Assembly (NCBI GenBank): GCA_034435675.1
Contig: DAOTWP010000332.1
Location: forward strand, 1 to 27,645
Origin: DAOTWP01 sp034435675
GTDB taxonomy: Bacteria > Chloroflexota > Anaerolineae > Aggregatilineales > Phototrophicaceae
DNA: 27,645 nucleotides
Reading direction: 5' to 3'
The position numbers and the translations under genes were made by a program. The notes under the pieces were generated by a model. The model was not told the DNA's origin, ran no database searches, and worked only from the letters and a program-made list of their open reading frames with translations. Position 1 is the first letter of the stretch. The number at the start of each line of letters is the position of its first letter. Shown here one piece after another: positions 14,350 to 21,364 of this stretch.

Positions 14350-15360
14350 ATGATGAAAGCAAGAATGCTGCGTGTGCTGGTCGTTCTGCTATTTGCGGCT
14401 GCGGTAATGCCAGTCGCGGCACAACAGCAATCTCTCCGTGTAGTGGCAACCACTACACAAGCAGGCGATCTCGCCTGGATCCTCGCCGGGGGTCTGACCG
14501 AAATCACAACACTGATGGGCGCGGGGGTTGATCCGCATCTCTACGAACCTACGGAAGCAGATGTGGCAGCGATGAATGCTGCGGAATTGGTGGTCTACAG
14601 CGGACTGCACCTTGAAGGGCAGTTTGATGCTGTTTTCGCTGCGTTGGGTGAACGCGACGTGCGGGTCGTGGCGCTGGCGGAACCTGTGGAGGACGGCGGT
14701 TTCGTACTGCAATTCGAGCAGGGTGGGGCGCTGGTACATGATCCACATTTCTGGTTTGATCCACGCAACTGGCAGTTGAGTGTGCAGGCGTTTGCTGATG
14801 TACTGGCGGAGATGGATCCGACGAATGCGGAAACCTACTTTGCGCGTGCGGAAGCTTATGTTGCCCAACTCGATTTGCTGTATGCGTGGGCGCTGGACGC
14901 GATGAGTCAGGTTCCTGAAGCACAGCGCATTATTATCACCTCGCATGATGCGTTTCAGTATTTTGGGGATGCATTTGGCTGGACAATGGTTGCCGTGCAG
15001 GGGATCAGCACTGCGGATGAGGCAAGTGTGCGTGATATTCAGGATGTTGTCGATTTTGTCTATGAACGACGTATCCCGGCTGTATTTGTCGAAAGCAGCG
15101 TGCCGGTAGACACGATAGAAGCGGTACTGGAAGGGGTGAACCAGCGCGCGCAGGCAGACGGGGTAGATTTTGAGGTGCGGCTTGGCGTACGTGAACTCTA
15201 CTCGGATGCGATGGGTCAAGCGGGGGCATTCGGCGGGACGTATGTCGGGATGCTGGCGAGCAACGTGATCACGATTTTGCAATCGTTTGGCTACGAAATT
15301 CCGCAGTGGCCCGACGGTTTGGAACCGCTGCCGCCGCTGGATCAATTTGAACTGGAATAA
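14350..15360 (+). CDS. Zinc/manganese ABC transporter substrate-binding protein (TroA-like)
   Basis: The 336-residue protein has a signal peptide (about 1-24, cleaved near VAA-QQQ) and the cluster A-I metal-binding fold. The four expected metal ligands are visible: His63 (GVDPHLYEP), His133 (HDPHFWFDP), His199 (ITSHDAFQYF) and Asp286 (LYSDAMG). The His/His/His/Asp set equals that of TroA, which binds zinc and manganese; manganese-specific PsaA/MntC proteins have Glu at the third position. The His-rich loop common in ZnuA is absent. It would capture the metal outside the membrane and deliver it to the permeases encoded downstream. The start at 14350 has AAAGGGG about 7 nt upstream and fits the signal peptide; an upstream in-frame extension lacks such a site and would spoil it. 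First gene of the four-gene operon. Confidence 0.95.
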   Translation: MMKARMLRVLVVLLFAAAVMPVAAQQQSLRVVATTTQAGDLAWILAGGLTEITTLMGAGVDPHLYEPTEADVAAMNAAELVVYSGLHLEGQFDAVFAALGERDVRVVALAEPVEDGGFVLQFEQGGALVHDPHFWFDPRNWQLSVQAFADVLAEMDPTNAETYFARAEAYVAQLDLLYAWALDAMSQVPEAQRIIITSHDAFQYFGDAFGWTMVAVQGISTADEASVRDIQDVVDFVYERRIPAVFVESSVPVDTIEAVLEGVNQRAQADGVDFEVRLGVRELYSDAMGQAGAFGGTYVGMLASNVITILQSFGYEIPQWPDGLEPLPPLDQFELE

Positions 15361-15448
15361 CACGGATATTGCGGGGCACGGAAGGGCAAAAGCCGTTTTA
15401 GACAAACAGCGCCTTAGCCGTGCCTCTATGTTGAGGGTGAGTGAAGCG

Positions 15449-16258
15449 ATGAACCGAGTTAATGGCAATCACAAAAGCACTGGCGCCAACATGCTGGCAG
15501 CGCTAGCAATCAATGATCTTACTGTAGCATACAACAGCAAGCCGGCAAACTGGGATGTAGATTTGTCAGTACCTGAAGGTGTGCTGATGGCAGTGGTGGG
15601 ACCCAATGGGGCGGGGAAATCGACCTTAATTCGGGCGGTGCTGGATCTGATTCCGCGCGCATCCGGCGATGTCCGCTTTTTTGGCAAGCCGCTGGCAGAG
15701 GCACGGCGCTGGATCGGGTATGTGCCACAGCGCGGCAGTGTTGATTGGGATTTTCCCACATCGGTGCTGGATGTTGTCATGATGGGCTTGTATGGGCGCT
15801 TGGGCTGGCTGCGGCGACCGGGCAGGAAGGAGCGAGAACAGGCGCTGCATGCGTTGGAGCAGGTGGGGATGGTAGACTTCGCTGAACGGCAAATCAGCCA
15901 GCTTTCCGGTGGTCAGCAGCAGCGTACCTTTCTGGCACGCGCACTGGTGCAGGATGCGCGGCTGTACTTCATGGATGAGCCGTTCGCAGCAGTGGATGCT
16001 GTGACGGAGCGAGCGATAGTCGCACTGCTGCGCGAACTGCGTGCGAATGGCAAGACTGTCGTGGTAGTGCATCATGATCTTCAGACCGTGACCGAGTATT
16101 TCGACCAGGTTGCGCTGCTGAACGTCGAACTGATTGCGAGTGGCAGGGTGAAGGACGTGTTTACGCCGGATAACCTGCAGCGCACCTATGGTGGGCGGAT
16201 TGCATTCATGGAAGGGCAACTGCCGGGTGCTGCGGCTGTACTGGCAGGGGGTGACTAA
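15449..16258 (+). CDS. Metal ABC transporter ATP-binding protein (TroB/ZnuC-like)
   Basis: The 269-residue ATPase contains Walker A GPNGAGKST (51-59, Lys57), Q-loop in YVPQRG, signature LSGGQQQR, Walker B LYFMDEPFAAVD and the switch histidine in VVVHHDL. It energises uptake by the two permeases that follow. Its closest pattern is the zinc/manganese/iron (Znu/Mnt/Tro) importer class, as the SVDWDFP and VMMGLYGRLGW segments are characteristic. The ATG at 15449 is preceded by GAGGGTGA at good distance; the ATG at 15491, which lacks a ribosome site, and one at 15428 are alternatives. The stop overlaps the next start (TAATG), so translation is probably coupled. Confidence 0.94.
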   Translation: MNRVNGNHKSTGANMLAALAINDLTVAYNSKPANWDVDLSVPEGVLMAVVGPNGAGKSTLIRAVLDLIPRASGDVRFFGKPLAEARRWIGYVPQRGSVDWDFPTSVLDVVMMGLYGRLGWLRRPGRKEREQALHALEQVGMVDFAERQISQLSGGQQQRTFLARALVQDARLYFMDEPFAAVDAVTERAIVALLRELRANGKTVVVVHHDLQTVTEYFDQVALLNVELIASGRVKDVFTPDNLQRTYGGRIAFMEGQLPGAAAVLAGGD

Positions 16259-17289
16259 TGACAGCCAATTCACGGCGTGCGTGGTGGCTCATTGGGCTGC
16301 TGGTGCTGGTGTTCACACTGGCGCTGCCGCTGAGCGCCTGGGTGTTCAACGTGAACTATGATTACACCCTGCGGACGGTTGCGCTTGGTGGTGGGCTGCT
16401 GGGACTGGTCAGTGCGGTGCTGGGTTCGTTTGCTGTGCTGCGCCAGCAGAGCCTCGTTGGAGATGCACTCGCGCATGCGGCGCTGCCGGGTGTTGCCATT
16501 GCTTTCCTACTGTTTGGGCGAGAACTTGGTGTTTTGTTAATCGGCGCGGGGGTGGCAAGCTGGTTGGGGGTGATGTTCGTGCGGGCATTGACTTATACCA
16601 CACGGCTGAAACAGGACGCTGCGCTGGGGATTACCCTTGCCGCGTGGTTTGCCTTTGGCATTGCGCTGTTGGGCTACATTCAGGGGCGTGCAGACGCAAG
16701 TCAGGCAGGGCTGGACAAGTTCATCTTTGGGCAGGCTGCGGCGATTGTGCAGGAAGATGTACTGCTGATTGCGGGCGTTGGGCTGGCTGCGTTTGTACTG
16801 CTTCTCGCGTTCTGGAAGGAGTTCAAACTCATCACGTTCAATATGGAATTTGCTGCTGCTAACGGCTTTCCGGTACGGATGCTCGATGGACTGCTGTCCT
16901 CTTTGATTGTCGTTGCCATTGTGCTGGGTTTGCAGATTGCGGGGGTGATTCTGATGGTTGGGATGCTCATCGCTCCGGCTGCTGCCGCCCGTCAGTGGAC
17001 GCATCACCTGGGGCAGATGGTGGTGCTTTCCGGTGTCTTTGGCGCATTTGCTGGTTCAAGCGGTGCGGTAGTGAGCGCTGTAGAGGATGGACTGCCAACA
17101 GGTCCATTGATCATCGTGGTAGCGTCGATGCTGGTGATTGTATCGCTGCTGTTCGCGCCGGAGCGAGGGGTTTTGTGGATGCAATGGCGCAAGCATGCTG
17201 ACCGCCGGCAGTTCGTAGCAGGCGATGGCGCTCCGCCAGAAGAGTCCGGTATTGCGGTCAAGACGGTACATGCGCCGCGGGTGCAGTAA
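16258..17289 (+). CDS. Metal ABC transporter permease, ABC-3 family (first, TroC-like)
   Basis: The 343-residue integral membrane protein has about eight or nine hydrophobic helices and ABC-3 landmarks: RQQSLVGDALAHAALPGV near residues 60-80, FWKEFKLITFN around 185, and a GVILMVGMLIAPAAAA helix near 240. It forms the metal channel together with the second permease. Its start overlaps the ATPase stop by one base and GGGGGTGA serves as ribosome site. It has the plain family architecture without the cysteine-rich insertion or the C-terminal DNA-binding-like domain of its neighbour. The last 30 residues are hydrophilic and probably cytosolic. Confidence 0.93.
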   Translation: MTANSRRAWWLIGLLVLVFTLALPLSAWVFNVNYDYTLRTVALGGGLLGLVSAVLGSFAVLRQQSLVGDALAHAALPGVAIAFLLFGRELGVLLIGAGVASWLGVMFVRALTYTTRLKQDAALGITLAAWFAFGIALLGYIQGRADASQAGLDKFIFGQAAAIVQEDVLLIAGVGLAAFVLLLAFWKEFKLITFNMEFAAANGFPVRMLDGLLSSLIVVAIVLGLQIAGVILMVGMLIAPAAAARQWTHHLGQMVVLSGVFGAFAGSSGAVVSAVEDGLPTGPLIIVVASMLVIVSLLFAPERGVLWMQWRKHADRRQFVAGDGAPPEESGIAVKTVHAPRVQ

Positions 17290-17303
17290 GGGATGGTGTC
17301 GTA

Positions 17304-18806
17304 ATGAACGGGTTAGAGCAGATAGTGATTCAACTGCTGCTGAATTTTGTGACCGTTGACCAGTTGAACGGTTTTCTGGGCAATCCGCGTTCGGTTGCGG
17401 TATTGCTCGGTGCACTGGTCGCGCTTTCAGGGGCATGGTTGGGTACGTTCCTGCTGCTGCGCAAGATGTCGCTGACCAGTGATGCCATAAGCCACACTGT
17501 GCTGCTGGGGATTGTTATCGCCTTTCTGCTGATGGTTGGGGTGTTCGGGCTGGAAGCAGATTTGTCGTCGCCATGGCTGATACTCGGTGCGACTGCGGCA
17601 GGTGTGCTCACTGTGCTGCTGACTGAAGCTGTTCAGCGGTCGGGTCTGGTGAAGGCGGACACGGCGCTAGGGCTGGTCTTCCCGCTGTTGTTTGCCATTG
17701 CGATCATCCTGGTCTCGCGGTATATCCAGAATGTGCATCTCGACACGGACGCGGTACTGGTTGGTGAAATCGGTGTTGCATGGGCGAACACCAACAGTCA
17801 CTGCCTTGAATACTGCGAGGAAGTGGTCATTACGCCGGATGACCCGCGCGCAGAAGTGGGGCAGCGCTGCACCAACTGCTCACGGGAAAGTGGCATCAGC
17901 CCGCGTTCGCCGGAAGCAGTGTTCGAGCAGATTTGTACCAACTGCGGCACCTATACCGCTGCACAGGCGTGGGGTGAGCGCTTGATTCCGGATGCGCCCG
18001 TGCTGGTGTTCTTTCCGCGTTCCCTTTCGGTTATGGGCGTAATCACTTTGCTTAACGGGCTGTTCGTGCTGCTGTTCTACAAGGAACTCAAGCTGTCTAC
18101 GTTTGACCAGGCACTGGCAAAATCGCTCGGGTTTCGCCCCGGCCTGCTGACGTATGCATTGATGGTGCTGGTCAGCCTGACAGCAGTGGGCGCTTTTGAC
18201 GCAGTGGGCGCAGTGATGGTGGTTGCCTTCTTCATAATTCCTGCCGCAGCAGCGTATCTGCTCACAGATAGACTGTGGACCATGCTGTTGATTGGTCCAG
18301 CAATCAGCATTCTGGCAGCCGTAACGGGGTATGATCTGGCGCGGGGGCTGTTTCTGGGTGTGTTCCCGGTGAATGGACTGCTGCAATGGCTTGATGGCGT
18401 CATCGGGCTAGGCGGCTATACCGAATGGAACACTTCCATTTCTGCCTCGATGGTGATGATGCTGTTCTTGTTTTTCCTGCTGGCGTGGGTGGCTTCGCCC
18501 CGTTATGGATTGGTTTCCACACTGGTGCGGCGCTACTTGCAGCAGTTAAGCTTTGCGGAGCAATTGCTACTGGGACATCTGCGCCATCATCATCGTGAGG
18601 CAGATTTGAGCGAATGCCGTGCTGTTACGCTGCATGAGCATCTGCGCTGGTCGCCGCGCCGCGTGCAGTGGGTGCTGCGGCGTTTGTGGGCGCGCGGGTT
18701 GGTGCGCGTGGAAGAGGATGTGGTCTATCTGACGACGAAAGGCGCGGCGCGGGTGGACAGCTTCGTACAGGTGAATTTGCCGCTGCGACCTGTATCCGCG
18801 GATTGA
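17304..18806 (+). CDS. Metal ABC transporter permease (second, TroD-like) with cysteine-rich insertion and C-terminal winged helix
   Basis: The 500-residue protein is an ABC-3 permease (about 30-400) with added parts. Family landmarks are MSLTSDAISHTVLLGI, HLDTDAVLVGEI, FYKELKLSTFD and a GAVMVVAFFIIPAAAA helix. Between residues 160 and 232, where plain family members have a short loop, there is an insertion with three cysteine pairs: Cys167/Cys171, Cys189/Cys192 and Cys211/Cys214, the last two being CTNC in both cases, as in zinc ribbons. Residues about 413-490 after the last helix form a winged-helix domain (TLHEHLRWSPRRVQWVLRR, then VEEDVVYLTTKG) resembling the DNA-binding part of DtxR-like regulators, which would face the cytosol. 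Usual length is about 280-380 residues. The gene starts 14 bp after the first permease and ends the operon. The side of the membrane for the insertion is not certain. Confidence 0.93.
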   Translation: MNGLEQIVIQLLLNFVTVDQLNGFLGNPRSVAVLLGALVALSGAWLGTFLLLRKMSLTSDAISHTVLLGIVIAFLLMVGVFGLEADLSSPWLILGATAAGVLTVLLTEAVQRSGLVKADTALGLVFPLLFAIAIILVSRYIQNVHLDTDAVLVGEIGVAWANTNSHCLEYCEEVVITPDDPRAEVGQRCTNCSRESGISPRSPEAVFEQICTNCGTYTAAQAWGERLIPDAPVLVFFPRSLSVMGVITLLNGLFVLLFYKELKLSTFDQALAKSLGFRPGLLTYALMVLVSLTAVGAFDAVGAVMVVAFFIIPAAAAYLLTDRLWTMLLIGPAISILAAVTGYDLARGLFLGVFPVNGLLQWLDGVIGLGGYTEWNTSISASMVMMLFLFFLLAWVASPRYGLVSTLVRRYLQQLSFAEQLLLGHLRHHHREADLSECRAVTLHEHLRWSPRRVQWVLRRLWARGLVRVEEDVVYLTTKGAARVDSFVQVNLPLRPVSAD

Positions 18807-18829
18807 ATTGTCCTGCCGTGGTGGGGACT

Positions 18830-18852
18830 ATGCGGGGGGAGTACCCCCGCAT
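18830..18852. terminator. Bidirectional hairpin between convergent genes
   Basis: ATGCGGGGG (18830-18838) and CCCCCGCAT (18844-18852) form a perfect 9-bp GC-rich stem with a 5-nt loop. It lies between the importer stop (18806) and the convergent stop at 18869. No T-run follows on either strand, but position and stability fit a shared 3' end. Confidence 0.65.
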
Positions 18853-18868
18853 TGGTCGTGATGATAAC

Positions 18869-21364
18869 TTATGCTGCCAGCGCTGACTCAGCAGCGGGTG
18901 GGTGTTCGGAGGCGGGGTGCGGTACCGCCGCGAAGCGCAGACTCAGCAGCAGCGCCAGCGTATACGCCAGCACTCCGACAAAGAACACCACCTGGAAGCC
19001 GAAATTGATCGCCATGATCGTCGCGGACACTGAGCCGACCACCGAAAGCGTGCCGTTTGCTGCCCACAGCCAGGGCATCAGGCTGCGCGCGCCGACGGTG
19101 TCCACATAACGCAGCCCCAACGGGAATGGGCGTCCCATCAGCAGACCCGGCGGCATGAGCAAGACGACGACGACCAGCGCCCGCAGGAGAATCGGCAGCC
19201 CTTGTGTGGCATTGAGCAACAGGGGCATGAGTACGATATAGACCAGCACCAGCGCGATGAGCAGTGCCAGACCTATGCGCAGGTTTGTCATCATCCGCAT
19301 GGGCTGCACCTGCTGGGTGAGGCGCGCGCCAATGCCGCTGAACAGCAGCAGCGAAAACAGGATAACGACGAGCGCGTAGGTCGGGTTGCCCATATAGATG
19401 CTCAGTTTCTGAATCAGCGGGATTTCGACAAGGATGAAGCCCAGACCGAGCATGCTGTAGTAACCGATGAAGACCCCACCGCGCTGTTCGCGCAGTGCCG
19501 CGCCATAGCCGACCAGCAGCGGCAGGACAATCAATAGCAGCGCCAGCGCCAGCGATATGAACAGCGTCAGCAGCAGCGTGCGGGTTGCTTCTGCGCCGAA
19601 GCCATAAATGGCGCTCTGCAAGAAAGCATCGTTGTTCAGGTCGCCCAGACGTACCACACTGAAGAAGAAGGGGCGGTTGTCGGTTGACGGGCTGATGTCC
19701 AATGGATAACCAGCGATGAACGCCTCGCGATCAGGCGTAAGGATGAACTCGGCAACGGGACTGCTGCTGGCATTGCTGACGCCCGGTGCATAGAGCACAG
19801 CAAAATCCAGCCGTTCTGCCAGCGCTAGCAGCGTCGCGATTTCGTCCTGTGTGAACGGGGTGCGCTTGAGCAGCATGCCTGCCAGCCCTTCGTTGACGAT
19901 GCGGTCGGGTGTCAGGTTGGCAATCACGACGATATGCTGTTCGGGGTCGGTGACGCCGCGATTCTGCCACGCCTGCAACCCGACGGAAACCAGGCGCAGG
20001 GTTTCTGCGGGACCATCCGCGTAATACCAGCGCGAGAAGTTGACGAGGCCGTCCTCAGTCAGGTGATCGTAGTATTCCTCAAACGCCTCGACGGTGTAAA
20101 TGCCGTTTTCGGACAGGGCAAATGCCCCGGCGGATGTTGAGGCGAAGGTGTCAATCAGTGACGCCTGAATGATGTCGAAGTGCCCCGCGGTGGCAGAAAG
20201 ATAGGTGCGGGCGTCATCCACAAACACATCAACCTCGGGACGCTGATAGATGAAGCCGGCATATTCGGCATACGGTCCGCGCACCAGATCAACAATCAGC
20301 GGATTGAGTTCCACCGCGACGATGTGGGCGGCATTGAAGCTGAGTGCTGTGAGTACATCGCGCCCGCCGCCCGGTCCGATGACAAAGACAGATGCCTGAT
20401 CGTGCAGATAGTAGGGCAGAGCGGTCACATCGTAGCGGAGGAAGTCGAGCGCCGCCCAGTTGATCTGATCTCCGGTGGTGGTTACCTGCGTGATTGGTGT
20501 ACCCGCTTTCTCGTCAATCAGGATCATCATGTGGTTGGGGTCAGGGCGGGGTGTAGGCGGCGTTTCGGTAAAGTAGCGCTGGCTGATGCCCCAGCCGAAG
20601 GGGATTGTCCACCAGCTGTCATCGTAGACGGTGATGCGCGAAAAGGCGTTCCAGTGTTCGGAGATGGGCTGCTGGTTGTTATAGGTTCTGCTCAGGCGCA
20701 GAGTCAGCCAGGGCTGCACCACCTGCCAGCCCAATGCCAGTATACCGACCAGCAGCGCTGCTCCAGTGACGAGTTTTGCACGGCGGGCAGTGGTGTCCAG
20801 CGCGAGCAGAAACGCGCCGAGCGCGCCCAGCACCGCAGTGCCGAGGATTGCGCCCGTGCCGCCCAGCCAGTTAAGCAGCAGCACACTGACCAGGCAGCCC
20901 AGACTGGCACCAACGAGATCAGCGAAATAGAGCCGCCCTGCCTGTTCCTGATAATGGCGCAGTGCCAGCGCAACCGCTGCCCCGGCGAAGATGAACGGGA
21001 CGGTGAGTTCGGCATACATCACAAACAGCCAGAAGACTTCACTGCTATCGACGCCAGCGCGCAGCCCATCGACGGTCAGAGGAATCTGCTGGTAGATGAG
21101 GAATGCGGCGAGATTGGCGACTGCGTAGCCCAGCGCTAACCAGGGCAGCAGTCGGGGAGCGCGCTCCCCGGCGGTCACGCGGGGGGTAAGATAAAGCCAT
21201 ACGCCGGATGCGCCGCTGCCCAGCAGTGCCAATGAAATGACCAGAAAGGCAAAGTGATACCAGAGAGTCACTGAAAAAATGCGGGTGAGGGCGATTTCGT
21301 TGGCGAGAACCGCCATAGTAACGCACCCAATACCCAGCATTGTCTTCGAACGCGCACAAGTCAT
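18869..21364 (-). CDS. Polytopic membrane protein with spermidine-synthase-like Rossmann domain
   Basis: The 831-residue product has about six N-terminal helices (to about 240), a soluble Rossmann domain (about 300-560) with a nucleotide-binding loop GPGGGRD (330-336) and acidic strand end AVELNP, and a C-terminal set of helices (about 590-815). This layout is the large membrane-embedded relative of polyamine aminopropyltransferases found in several environmental phyla. The catalytic DxxDP-like strand of true spermidine synthases is replaced here by QASLIDTF, so polyamine synthesis is doubtful; a methyltransferase-like or transport role is possible. The start is fixed by an ATGA overlap with the stop of the upstream glycoside hydrolase (21361-21364), implying translational coupling and a shared job or membrane partner. 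Function unknown. Confidence 0.88.
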   Translation of the reverse strand: MTCARSKTMLGIGCVTMAVLANEIALTRIFSVTLWYHFAFLVISLALLGSGASGVWLYLTPRVTAGERAPRLLPWLALGYAVANLAAFLIYQQIPLTVDGLRAGVDSSEVFWLFVMYAELTVPFIFAGAAVALALRHYQEQAGRLYFADLVGASLGCLVSVLLLNWLGGTGAILGTAVLGALGAFLLALDTTARRAKLVTGAALLVGILALGWQVVQPWLTLRLSRTYNNQQPISEHWNAFSRITVYDDSWWTIPFGWGISQRYFTETPPTPRPDPNHMMILIDEKAGTPITQVTTTGDQINWAALDFLRYDVTALPYYLHDQASVFVIGPGGGRDVLTALSFNAAHIVAVELNPLIVDLVRGPYAEYAGFIYQRPEVDVFVDDARTYLSATAGHFDIIQASLIDTFASTSAGAFALSENGIYTVEAFEEYYDHLTEDGLVNFSRWYYADGPAETLRLVSVGLQAWQNRGVTDPEQHIVVIANLTPDRIVNEGLAGMLLKRTPFTQDEIATLLALAERLDFAVLYAPGVSNASSSPVAEFILTPDREAFIAGYPLDISPSTDNRPFFFSVVRLGDLNNDAFLQSAIYGFGAEATRTLLLTLFISLALALLLIVLPLLVGYGAALREQRGGVFIGYYSMLGLGFILVEIPLIQKLSIYMGNPTYALVVILFSLLLFSGIGARLTQQVQPMRMMTNLRIGLALLIALVLVYIVLMPLLLNATQGLPILLRALVVVVLLMPPGLLMGRPFPLGLRYVDTVGARSLMPWLWAANGTLSVVGSVSATIMAINFGFQVVFFVGVLAYTLALLLSLRFAAVPHPASEHPPAAESALAA

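Noticed and set aside
14389..15468. 359-residue minus-strand open frame
   Set aside because: It is antisense to the TroA-like gene, rich in Arg/His/Cys, and resembles no protein family.
20180..21139. 319-residue plus-strand open frame
   Set aside because: It is antisense to the membrane Rossmann protein and has no recognisable motif.
18869..21364. Calling this gene a true spermidine synthase
   Set aside because: The catalytic acidic strand motif of aminopropyltransferases is replaced by QASLIDTF and most of the protein is membrane helices.
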